Part shown: piece by piece, positions 54,501-64,000 of the stretch
Layout: each line of letters begins with the position of its first letter
How positions within the stretch are numbered: position 1 is the stretch's first letter
Source of the DNA: Strigops habroptila
Lineage: Eukaryota; Chordata; Aves; Psittaciformes; Psittacidae
Reading direction: 5' to 3'
Length of the DNA stretch: 64,000 nt
Assembly: GCF_004027225.2 (NCBI RefSeq)
Contig: NC_044282.2
Coordinates: 61,734,725 to 61,798,724, forward strand
Made by a program: the position numbers and the translations under genes
Notes under the pieces: model-generated
What the model was told of the DNA's origin: nothing
The model's input: the letters and a program-made list of their open reading frames with translations, nothing else
Databases searched by the model: none

Positions 54501-57500
54501 GAAAGAACGATGCAAACGTGTAACGAAGCCCGTGCTTGTGGTGGGCTGCAAGCGGCACCGCCAGTGCCCCAGCCTGCTCCTCCTCTCCCCACGCTTTTTG
54601 GAGTGGGCCATGGAAGGAGGAGAGGCGGGTGCTGGTGGAGGTTGCAGAGCCCTTGGCTGGGTTGCAAGTCTCCCGATTGCCTCTGCTGCCTCTCTTGCTT
54701 CCAGCTGTTGGCCCTCAGCCCCTACTTGATGCAACAAGTTCTTAGGGGGGAAGAAAGGGGGGAAATGATTTTTTTTTTTATGATACATCACTATTAGCTG
54801 AAAAATCAACATCAGGGTGCATTTATCAGGCGCCGTGTAAGGCCCAATGAGACACCCCACTCACATGTTAGAAAATTGTTTTTCTAATGCAAATAGGAAA
54901 ATGTTTGTAAATGTGATGTGAGTGCTCCCTGATAGTCTGAAAATACAGTGTTTGAGGGGCACTGGATGGGCCACGTCAAAGCAAAACCCCCAAAGCCAGC
55001 ACCTGCTCTGGCAAGGGAGCTCTTCTCTTGCAGGTCATCAACGAAGCACCACTGGCAAAAGCTCCTTTGGGGAGCAATCACCTTAAAATCATCCAGGGGC
55101 CCCTGGGCTTCCCCTTCTCTTTCTTTCCAGTTTTCTGTAACCATGTAATTTTTTTTTTATATGGTAGTAGGACTGTGCCTTGTTATCCTTCATCTTCCAG
55201 GTGCTGCATATTGGCTGTGCCTACACACAGCGTGCCTGCATCGCTGCGGTTCCTCCTTGTTCCCCAAATTACAAGCGTATTTTATCCCAAATCTGCCGTG
55301 CACGACCCAGGGAACTCGCCCAGCCAAACCCGGGCACGGCTCCCCGCGCCCTCCCTGCCAAGCGTGCAGCAGCCAGCGCCGGCTCGTCTCAACAAGCTGC
55401 TGATGGAGCCGGAAAGGGGGAAGGGAGCAAAGCCGCTTGGCTCCTGGCTCCCGGCTCCCGGTTCCCGCTCCAGCGGCTGCTGGGACACCCGCAGGGAGCA
55501 TCCCAAACCCCGCAGTTCCGAATCGCGGGCTGCCAGGCGGTGTAAGCACCCCAGCGTGTTTCGCCGGAGGAAGTGGTGCTTTGAGCCGCCCACTGCAGCT
55601 CCTGGCTTTTGTGGAAATGTCGAAACCCAGCGATTACCAGCTTTTTGCAGTGCGTACGCTTCTTAAGGGGGTTTAGGAAACACGGGGATACATTGAGGAG
55701 CTCGCAGTCCCTCTCCTGCTCCTGTCCGGGAAGAGATTTGCTTTGTGCTGGAGTCGTAGGGACTTCTCTGGCAGATGAGACCATCTGTGGGCTCCAGCCT
55801 CCCCTCCTGTTCGCGGTCTGAGCGAGGAGAAGCCGAGAGGGGCAGGGACACTCATGGGTTTCCTTTTCTGTTCCTCGCTGCCTTCTACTTTTTTTTTTTT
55901 TTTTTTTTTAATAAACTCTGGCCTCTTTGCTTTTTTTCCCTTTCTTTTCTCTCTCCCCCCACCCCCCCCTTTTTTTTTTTCCCCTCCTTTCCCTTGGCTT
56001 GCTCATTTTTAACTCTTTGCTTTCACTCCCAGCACTGCTCTTGCCTTGCAGTCCCCACAGTTTCAGGAATCTCCAGGTCCACACAAAGTACTCGGTCAAG
56101 TGCACCAGGCACGGACTGTGTCTTATATCTGAACTTGGTTTATTTTGGAAGCTGAGTGGATCTAAGCCAGTGAGATATGGAGCTCCTAGGAAAAAAAGCC
56201 AGGGCACTCACGCTAGGAAGCCTGGCTCTTCATCGTGGGTCAGACCACTGGGCACAAGCCAGAGCTTCTCCACTGCATCTCAGTGGGCAGCGCAGTGTGG
56301 CAGTTTGGGGGAAAATTGTCTTGTTAGAAGAATGTGATGAAGATGTTGAGAGGTTTGGAGGAACTGCTCTGCAAGGAAAAGCTCTTTCAGCTCTGAGATA
56401 AGGGGGAAATAGTCGTCTGTGCGGACTGTGTCTGTGGTGAGGAGGAAGGAGGCCAAGGAGGAGTGTGACATAGGTCTGTAAGATGGAGAGTGGCTTGGAG
56501 ACAGTGTATTTTCCTTTATTAGATGGGATAATGAGTGAAACCAGTTTGCAACAAGTCCAAAACCACATGGAGCCTTCCATCTCAGTCTCCTGTGGAGCTG
56601 TGAGGCTACTTGTCGCAGGATGCTCTGGGTGCTAAAGGTGTGCATGGCTCCAGAAGCTTGTGTGACATACAGATGGGAGTCCACCAAAGGCTCTTAAATA
56701 CAAAGATGTCACTGAAGAAGTTACTGACCTGCAGGTTGCTGAAAGCTTCAAGACCCTTCACAGGGATGTCAGGCTTGTTCTATCCTGGATCTCCCTTCCC
56801 AAAGGTCTCAGGGCTGGGAGTACTGGGAGCACCCTGCAGAGATCTTCCACCTGAGCTAGGGGAGAAGGGTTGGAGGCCTCTGGCTGGATGCACATGGCAC
56901 GGGCAGGATTTGTCTTCTCCCGAGGCTTGCTGGCAGCAGATGTTATCTTGGCGCCGCTCCCCGAGTGGGCTTTTAGGATCACAGTTATTTCTTCTTGGTC
57001 TTGCCTGTGTTGATCTCCACCTCCCTGCAGTCCTGGGCTTCTCACGCAGCCAACGCTCCTTATTTAACTCTGCTTCATTTAAAATAGAAAATTAATAATT
57101 AACTGGCCTGTCCTTTGAGCGGCACGTAAAGAAAATCCCTAACACCCGCCGTACCGGTTGTCTGTTGCCCTGGAGTCTGTTTGTTTTTCCAGCGAGCTGC
57201 TCTCCTGCTGCTGGTGTTTTGGGGTGGCCTCCTGACCGCCTCAGGGCTTTCCTCCACCAGCCAGAGCCACCTCTCTTTGCAACCAGCCTGTCCTACTGCA
57301 ATGCATCTCTTGGCCATGATATCTGTGAAATGTTGTGAATATTTCAGAAGCTGCTCACCTTTTTTATCTGCAAGGGCCCAGGTGTACCAGTGGGTCACCA
57401 ACCTGCAGCAGCATCTCACCACCTTCTCTGACCTCCATCTTCTTGTATCCATCTTGAAGCACACGTCAGCGTACTCCAGTCATTGAAGGTGAAACGGGAG

Positions 57501-57515
57501 ACGACTTTACCCTAG
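51571..57515. other. Non-genic stretch
   Basis: No supportable exon on either strand. T-rich low-complexity runs occur at 55889-55912 and 55960-55985. The GC-rich patch at 55260-55560 has open frames but no family similarity that I recognise and no convincing exon boundaries. Confidence 0.45.
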
Positions 57516-57708
57516 TCTGGTAAGACACTGGCACAGGGTGCCCAGAGAAGCTGTGGCTGCCCCATCCCTGGCAGTGTTCAAGGTCAGGCTGAACGGGGCT
57601 TGGAGCAACCTGCTCTAGTGGAAGGTGTCCCTGCCCATGGCAGGGGATTTGGAACTAGATGAGCTTTAAGGTCCCTTCCAACCTAAACTATTCTGTGATT
57701 CTATGATA
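57516..57708 (+). repeat. CR1 LINE 3' end, plus orientation
   Basis: Well conserved relative to the other CR1 pieces here. It runs from the ACACTGGCACAGGGTGCCCA region to the terminal GTGATTCTATGATAGG. Confidence 0.95.
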
Positions 57709-58758
57709 GGAAGGGAGGTAGGAGTTGGTTGTTTTTCACTTAATTAATGTATTACCCCTTTCTTAATGAAAGATGCTTTGGTTGGCTGGAGAAAGGAGGT
57801 TGGCTTTCTCCTTTTCCAGTGGAGAAAGAAAGTTCTTGAGTTATTTTCCATCCAACTACAGACCAGGAACATCACCACCCTCTTCTCTGGGGCTTCAAGG
57901 ATAACTCCAACAATGCCCAGAGACATGTCTTTTAGGTACATTAAATCTAAACCCAAATAATTCTGGAAGAACTGGATGAAAGGAATACTCCTTCACAGAG
58001 GTTTACCCTTGTGATTGATTGGTGGACGAGCTTGCAAATGCTCTAACCCCACTCCCTTATTTTTACGACACTCATAAAGCTGTTAGTGTTAAATCTCCAT
58101 CTCAGTGCAAATCAACGAGTGGGTTAATACTTACTGAGGGACAGGGAGATGCCAACACACTCCTTCTGAGGTACCAGGGCAAACTAGGCTCAAAACAAGA
58201 AAATCTTCAGTCTTTTCAAATCTTCATGCGTCACCCTCCTAAAAATCTAGTGTTTTCCCTTATGCCACTAAAGTTACTTGCAGCAGCGCAGATGTGAGGG
58301 GTTTGGTCAGACCCGACCCAACACTGGGGCAGCAGCCAGGGACATTTATGCATCCCTTGGCCCCAGTTGTTTTATTTTCTCTTTATTAAAATGGTGTTTC
58401 CCAGAGAATTCCACCAGCAGCACCAGATCTCATCTCCTTTAGGGGCATTTCAAGCAATTCCAGCCCCCACACTCTCCTCACAGGGCAATGAACTGTCACC
58501 TTTCTCCTTCCTGGCAGTGCTGGGATAGAGCTTGGAACCTTTGTCCCTGTGTGGAGGAGCAGGGCGGGTGCTGTGAGGAGGGAAACCTGCTGGGGAAGAC
58601 AATATTTTTCCCTTTAATATCAGTTTTTAATGTTTCTCTGTAGGGTTGCAGGTGGTGTGGAGTGGTACATGGCTGCCCTGCTGCATGCCTGTGGAGACAC
58701 TGCTCCAGCTCAGGGGATACTACCAACCGCCCCTGTGGATAGGACAACAGGACTGTAC
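57709..58758. other. Non-genic stretch
   Basis: No gene or repeat that I can support. Confidence 0.45.
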
Positions 58759-59298
58759 GGGAAGACAGATGAGTGTGCAGGAAGGAGAATGAGTGTACAG
58801 GAAGGCAGGTGAGCATATAGGGAGGCAGATGAGTGTGCTGGAAGGCAGGTGAGCATATAGAAAGGTGGATGGGCATATAGGAAAGCAGGTGAGCATATAT
58901 GAAGGAACATGAGCATATAGGAAGGTGGATGAGTGTGTAGGAAGACAAGTGAGTGTATAGGAAGGCAGGTGAGTGTATAGGAGACAGATGAGCATACAGG
59001 AAGACACATGAGCATATAGGAAGACAGATGAGCATATGGGAAGGCAGGTGAGTGTGTAGGAAGGTGGATGAGTGTATAGGAAAGCAGGTGAGTTTATAGG
59101 AGGGCAGATGAGTGTATAGGAGACAGATTAGCATATAGGAAGTCAGTTGAGCATATGGGAAGGCAGGTGGGTGTGTAGGAAGATGTGTGAGTGTATAGAG
59201 AGGTAGGTGAGTGTATAGGAAGGCATATGACCATGTAGGAACACAGATGAGCATATAGGAAGGCAGGTGAGTGTGCAGGAAGGTAGGTGAGCATATAG
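58759..59298. repeat. 20-bp minisatellite, about 27 imperfect copies
   Basis: The unit is close to GGAAGGCAGGTGAGCATATA. Because 20 is not a multiple of 3, the minus strand reads as a 20-residue repeating FLYAHLP-like pattern with no stop; this is a by-product of the repeat and not a gene. Confidence 0.95.
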
Positions 59299-60636
59299 AC
59301 CTCGGCATCCCTAACCATGCCAGGGGGTCAGTTACCTGTAGCTCCTGAGTGGCAGCCCCTCTCTCCACCAGTGTCAGCTGGTGCTATAGGGGGACGGTGG
59401 GTCTGTAGGGCAGGGGTGAGACCCAGGCGAGCAGAAACCTCTAACTGTCCATGGCCCTGAGCCACCCAAACCTCGCCTCACCCAACGTGGTCGCGCCAGC
59501 ACAGTCGTGCTGGACCCAGCGTTCCAGGGCTGTACCGAGGTGACTCACCCCACTGCTTGCAGCAGCACACTGCCGTCCAGTAACAAGTGAAAATAGAAAC
59601 ATCCCCAGTTCCTGGGCCAGGAATAACGTTGCAGGGTGAGTTTTTGGTTGGGTGTTTTTTTTTTTTTTTTGTGGTGTGGGTTTTTTTTTTCCCTTTAAAG
59701 TGAAATTCTTTTTTTTTTTTCCATTCTCTCTGACTCAGCCTCAGGAAAGCCACCACGCTGTGGCAAAATCCCCTCCCAGCTTCTCCGCTGTGGCCTGCGG
59801 CACGTCGGCCACCAGTGTCAGTGCTGGTGGGGACAGATGCAGGAGGGGAGAAGCACAGTCTGGTAGGATGATGCCACATCCTGGTGGAACATGGCTTGTG
59901 TTTTGCCAGGATGCAGAGCTCAGGAGCAAAAAGGGGATGAGGAGGAGTGCTTGGAGTTGTAGCCCAGTGCTTTGGAGGTTTATATGATGAGAGGAGGGAG
60001 GAGAGGATGGGCAACTGCTGGGATGGAGAGCTGGGAGATGGGAACAGCCAGTCTCTCCTGCCTCAGTGGGACATGGGTGACGGGTCTCCTCAGGTCTGCC
60101 CGCTTTGGGATGAGCATCTGCTGGTGGCTGCCATCAAATGGCAAATGAGAGGTGATGGGAAGTGGGAAAGAGGGGGAGATGAGGCCATGCTGGTCTCCAT
60201 GAACCTGCCTGGGGCTGGTGGGTGGTTGCATCCGTAGCGGAGGTATAGGGACATCCCGGGAAGGGGAGCAGGCACAACAATGTTATCGCAGCCACCCCAC
60301 GTAACCGCTGCTCCCATTGTACACTGCCCTCCAGGCCTCCCTGGGGCTCTGCCAGCCTTTTGAGGGGGGAGATAAGCCAAGTCCCACCGTTCTATCAGGC
60401 CAGCCCACACCTAGGATCCAGCAAAACACAGCTGCTGTCCGCACCCCTGCCCGAGCCCTCATGGCAGGGTGCTTGTCCCCCTAGCAGAACCCATCCAAAC
60501 TGCCCCAGGGATTAAGCAGAGTGCAGCATGCCCATTAAAAATGATTAAAACAGCAATTAAGGACTATTTAAACAGCCCTCCATCCATGTAAGCAACAGCA
60601 TGCTACAGGTGATTTTTCACAGGGAGGCTGAACTAG
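59299..60636. other. Non-genic stretch with poly(T) tracts
   Basis: T runs occur at 59657-59671, 59682-59691 and 59709-59720. No exon is supportable. Confidence 0.45.
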
Positions 60637-61275
60637 ATAGAATCGCAGAATCATTCAGGTTGGAAAAGACCTTTAAGATCATCGAGTCCAACCTTTAACC
60701 CAGCACTGCCAAGGCCACCGCTAAACCGTGTCTCTGAGCACCACATCTACATGTCTTCTAAATCCCTCCAGGGATGGTGACTCCACCACAGCCCCGAGCA
60801 GCCTTTTTCAGCACTTTACAAGCCTTTAAGGGAAGAACTTTTTCCTCATATATATAATGTAAACCCTCCCCTAGTGCAACTTAAGGCTGTTTCCTCTTGT
60901 CCATTGCTTGTTACTCAGGAGAAAAGACTGACCCCTACCTTGCTACAGCCTCCTTTCAGGTAGCTGTAGACAGTGATAAGGTCCCCCCTTGAGCCTACAC
61001 TTCTCCAGGCTAAAAAACCCCATTTCCCTCAACTGTTCCTCATCAGACTTGTGCTCCAGACCTTTCACCAGCTTCATTGCCCTTCTCTGGACCCATTCGA
61101 GCACCTCAATGTCTTTCTTGTAGTGAGGGGCCCAGAAGAGAACATAAGATTTGAGGTGCAGCCACACCAGTGCCCAGTACAGGGGAACAGTCACTGCCCT
61201 TGTCACATTGGCCACACTATTGCTGACACAAGCCAGGATGCCATTGCTGGGCACGCTGCTGGCTCAGATTTGATC
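60637..61275 (-). repeat. CR1 LINE, reverse orientation
   Basis: It begins ATAGAATCGCAGAATCATTC, then GGTTGGAAAAGACCTTTAAG. The minus strand between 61254 and 60943 retains decayed ORF2 C-terminal sequence, including [16 protein letters not shown] and [17 protein letters not shown]. It lies downstream of the PAG-like gene's stop. Confidence 0.9.
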
Positions 61276-61616
61276 AACACCCCCAAACATGGTAGTCATT
61301 TTTGGATTCTTTTCAGACCTTCTCCAAAAATAATCACATATTTTCCTTCTGTGGTTTTTCTTCAGTCAACCCCATGTGGGGATCACCCACCACCCACTCC
61401 CCGTGAGCCCACTGTCAATGGGGGTGTCCTGAAGGGATGCTCAGGGACCCCCATGCTGGATGCCAGGGGATAACCTGGGCCTCCTATGCTTAATGTCAGA
61501 TTTGGGGAGGGAGCAGGCAGCTCTCCATGGCTGCTGTCTGCAGCCGGGAAAACCCTCCATCAAGCTTGCACGAACAGGCTGGGCTTGTGGCAGCTCCAAA
61601 CCATATCCGGGGTATC

Positions 61617-62092
61617 CTATCCCACATCAAAGCGCTTTTCTGGCAGTGATGGAGCTTCTTCTTCTTCCTGGGGCTCAGGGGGCCCAGCAGGCTGCCGGCG
61701 CTGTTTGCACACCTGGGCATACACAGGAACGGGGCTCCCCTCACTGCCCGGCTGCTCCTGGGTGATGATCTCCTGCACGGAGATGCTCAGCTCATCCCCA
61801 GTGGTCAGGGATGGGGAGTCCCCCTGGACGCTGCCAGCATCCCCAGGCTTTTTCTGCGTCCCAGATTTGTACCGGATGCTTTCATAGATTCGTCCATCGG
61901 GATCTGGCATAGGGTCCACCATAGATGTGCTGGTGTCCCCGGGCAGAACTGGCAACTCCCGGTGCCGCAGAAACTCTGGAGTCCTCAAGACTGGTTCGGA
62001 GGGTGTGTGGGAATTGGGTATGCAGCCTGGCACGTGCAGCCTGGGGTCCCCTGCTGTGGGGTTATCCTGGAGCTCACCAGGAGAGGGGGTGC
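61617..62092 (-). CDS. Terminal coding exon of a PAG1/LIME1-like transmembrane adaptor
   Basis: The exon opens at a good acceptor (TTTTCCTTCCCTGCAG) in phase 1 and runs 157 codons to TAG. It encodes an acidic, Pro/Ser-rich cytoplasmic-tail-like sequence with two tyrosine motifs. GRIYESIRYKSG resembles the VYESIREL site of LIME1 and YESI of PAG1. PVYAQVCKQRR resembles LYSRVCKPKRR of LIME1. RHRELPVLP matches the RELPxxP block of PAG1. In this family such tyrosines are phosphorylated by Src kinases and bind SH2 proteins such as CSK. A following EEEEAPSLPEKR segment closes the tail. N-terminal and membrane exons are not identified and may lie at or beyond 62.5-64 kb. It lies upstream of ZNF395 in the same orientation, as PAG1 does to ZNF704. 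The family call is a judgement from motifs. Confidence 0.6.
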
Positions 62093-62117
62093 CTGCAGGG
62101 AAGGAAAATTGGGGGTT

Positions 62118-62222
62118 ATAGAATCATAGAACCATAGAATGGTTTGGGTTGGAAGGGAACTTAAAGCTCATCCAGTTCTAACCCCCTGCCATGAGCAGGG
62201 ACACCTTCCACTGGACTGGAGA
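62118..62222 (-). repeat. CR1 3' fragment just upstream of the PAG-like exon
   Basis: It starts TAGAATCATAGAACCATAGA on the plus strand and is in sense orientation relative to the PAG-like gene. Its 3' tail ends about 25 bases from the splice acceptor at 62093, so the branch-point region may come from the element. Confidence 0.93.
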
Positions 62223-62553
62223 GTCATCACACTGGGGAGCATCCATGGGTGATGGCAAGGGTAAAGTAGCACCCAGTAAAGAGGATTAAATGGGTCCCGC
62301 TCCCACTTCCATCTCCACTCTTAGCAAGCAAGATAATAAAAAGCATAGAACAACCAAAGCAAGCATCCCGGGTTGCTGGTGAGGCCATGCTCGCTGCTGC
62401 AGGGCCAGTGTGACGTTGGGAACTGCCACCCTCTTTCCTGCACAGTGGCTCATGCCTTCGGTCAAATATTTATCTAAGAAGGAGGTTCTGCCCTGTGCAG
62501 GGTCTGTCAACACGGGGAGCTGGCGGGGCAGGACGCTCAGCCGGTTTGCTTAC

Positions 62554-62605
62554 TCCAAAGGCAAAGGAGACACTGGAAAAGCCGTGTAACCTGGGTGTTC
62601 TCCTC
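62554..62605 (-). other. Candidate 52-base upstream exon of the PAG-like gene
   Basis: An acceptor (TTTACTGCAG) and consensus donor (TTTGGA|GTAAGC) flank 52 bases that stay open on the minus strand. Joining to the exon at 62092 keeps frame and gives a short Cys/Leu-rich stretch (RLFQCLLCLW). There is no homology that I can recognise, so this is only a candidate. Confidence 0.2.
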
Positions 62606-62795
62606 CTGCAGTAAATACGCAGGGATATGGTGGTCCTATGTGGTTTGGGGTGCCCCAGCTGTGGTTGGGGTGTGTGTGTGCAGCATGGAGGTGGGGGCAT
62701 GGGCTGCTGGGTCAGATCTGGGCCAGAGCCCCTCAGGGCCAGTGCAGTTTCCCCTACCCAACGTCTCTGTCCTGGCAGTAAGCAGCACCTGCCCC

Positions 62796-63308
62796 CTGAG
62801 CACCCCAACATGAGCGCTCCAGCATGAGCATTCCAGCATGAGCACCCCCATGTGAGCACACAAACATGAGCATTCAAACGTGAGACCCCAATATGAACAC
62901 CCCAATGTGAGCATCCCCAGCATGAGCACCCCAGAATGAGCACCCCAGTGTGAGCACCCAAACATAAGCATTCAAATGTGAGCACCCCCAGCATGAGCAC
63001 CCCAACACATGCACCCCAGCATGAGCACCCTAATGTGAGCACCCCCCAGTGTGAGCACCCCAACATGAGCACCTCAGTATGAGCACCCCAGTGTGAGCAC
63101 TGCTTGCATCCTGTGAGCGCTCCAACACGAGCACTCCAACATGAGCACCCCCGCATGACCATCCCAAAGCGAACATCCCAACCCGACCACCCCAGTGTGA
63201 GCACCCCAACACAAGCACCCGGTGTGAGCACCCAGATGCGAGCATCCCAATGCGAGCATCCCAATATGGGCACCCCACTGTGAGCCCCCCACTGTGAGCC
63301 CCTTTACG
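62796..63308. repeat. About 15-bp minisatellite (CCAACATGAGCACCC-like), about 30 copies
   Basis: Imperfect copies of a CCAGCATGAGCACCC unit, with length variants of 10-17 bp, run without a break. The minus-strand translation reads as G/C/L-rich repeating residues, a by-product of the repeat. Confidence 0.95.
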
Positions 63309-64000
63309 GGAGCACCGTGGTGCACCCCAGCACCCTGCCTGTGCACCCCAAGGTGCCAAGGCTTCACTGTCAGGGGTCTCTTCCCTGCCCTGCTGCAGAA
63401 AAGCAGGAGAGGGCTAGAGATGCCTTGCCAGGGGAGCCCCAGGAACAGGGTTTGGGGGTGGTCTGGTGGGGCCACCCTGTGAAATACTCCAGAGCCCCCC
63501 ACTACAGTGCAAGGAGGAGCAGGAGTTTCGCTTGAGCATCCCAAAGCTCAGCTGCAGCGTGGCAAAAAGGGGAAATTAGTACATGGGGTGTAATCCTCCT
63601 CGTTACCCAGCGTGCTAACTAAACGGTTCCTGGAGTAAATGGGAAGAGAAACTCATCCCAGCTCCATGGAAAAGCAAATGGCTGAATGTTTAATCCAGTG
63701 GGAAGGTTTGGAGCATTAAAACATCTTTTTTAAAGCTTTTCCCAGGCGATTCCCTTCCTGCCGGCACAGAGGAGGCCACAGAGGAGGCCAAGGGAGTGTT
63801 TTGAAATAGCTGACACGATCCTGCCAGAGGAACTGGGACTTGCAGTAGGTTTTACTGGGATACTTTGCTGTTATTGGGAATTTTAGGAGCTTCTTTTGGA
63901 CCATGCAGCCTCCTGCAAGACCCTTCACCATGGCCACGGGGCATCCCCATCTCCATGTCAGGGAACTGAAATTAGCTGCTTGTTGCTAACGAGCTTCACT
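63309..64000. other. Non-genic right edge
   Basis: No exon or repeat is supported. If the PAG-like gene extends upstream, its first exons could lie here or beyond the edge. Confidence 0.35.

Noticed and set aside
57181-57486. A signal-peptide-like plus-strand frame
   Set aside because: It starts at TTG and not ATG, has no recognisable domain and no splice support.
58496-59368. Leu/His/Pro-rich 290-residue minus-strand frame
   Set aside because: It is a read-through of the 20-bp minisatellite.
47000-61000. FBXO16, the human neighbour of ZNF395
   Set aside because: No F-box exon or other FBXO16 sequence could be recognised on either strand.
62286-62513. A hydrophobic stretch (GMLALVVLCFLLSCLL) that could be the membrane segment of the PAG-like protein
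   Set aside because: It has no consensus donor in a compatible phase and runs into a stop soon after. I could not support it as an exon.
62470-63359. G/C/L-rich minus-strand frames
   Set aside because: They are generated by the 15-bp minisatellite.

Overview
This 64 kb window looks like avian genomic DNA, probably GC-rich and microchromosome-like. The genes are split by GT-AG introns. Promoters sit in CpG islands. The interspersed repeats are almost all CR1 LINEs with the usual 3' end of repeated ATTCTATGA, and no bacterial gene organisation is seen.

Layout from left to right. 0-6.3 kb: non-genic, with CR1 pieces. 6.3-13.2 kb: a complete three-exon protein kinase of the STK35/PDIK1L (CLIK) family on the minus strand, with a CpG-island promoter at about 13.0-13.5 kb. 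14-20.9 kb: intergenic. 20.9-29 kb: prepronociceptin (PNOC) on the plus strand, with a TATA box, a non-coding first exon and two coding exons; the predicted nociceptin begins with Tyr (YGGF), not the mammalian FGGF. 29-32 kb: AT-rich and T-rich DNA between convergent 3' ends. 32-46.6 kb: ZNF395 on the minus strand, nine coding exons giving 500 residues, with a large CpG island at 45.5-47 kb. 48.8-49.8 kb: an orphan CpG-island promoter with three CCAAT boxes and a strong plus-strand splice donor, gene unknown. 50.5-51.6 kb: an old, diverged CR1. 58.8-59.3 kb and 62.8-63.3 kb: two minisatellites. 61.6-62.1 kb: the terminal coding exon of a minus-strand gene that resembles the PAG1/LIME1 transmembrane adaptors.

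The most interesting result is the combination of genes. An opioid-peptide precursor head-to-head with an STK35-family kinase is also the PDYN-STK35 arrangement of human 20p13. A PAG-family adaptor head-to-tail upstream of a ZNF395-family gene is also the PAG1-ZNF704 and LIME1-SLC2A4RG arrangement. The window therefore looks like one more copy of a paralogon from the early vertebrate genome duplications. It keeps two members, the kinase and the adaptor, that I do not know beside human PNOC-ZNF395. This is inferred from gene content and recalled human gene order; no database was searched.

The genes are not an operon. PNOC encodes a secreted neuropeptide precursor, the kinase is probably intracellular, ZNF395 is a C2H2/C-clamp transcription factor, and the PAG-like protein would be a membrane signalling adaptor. 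Their proximity is best read as ancient synteny.
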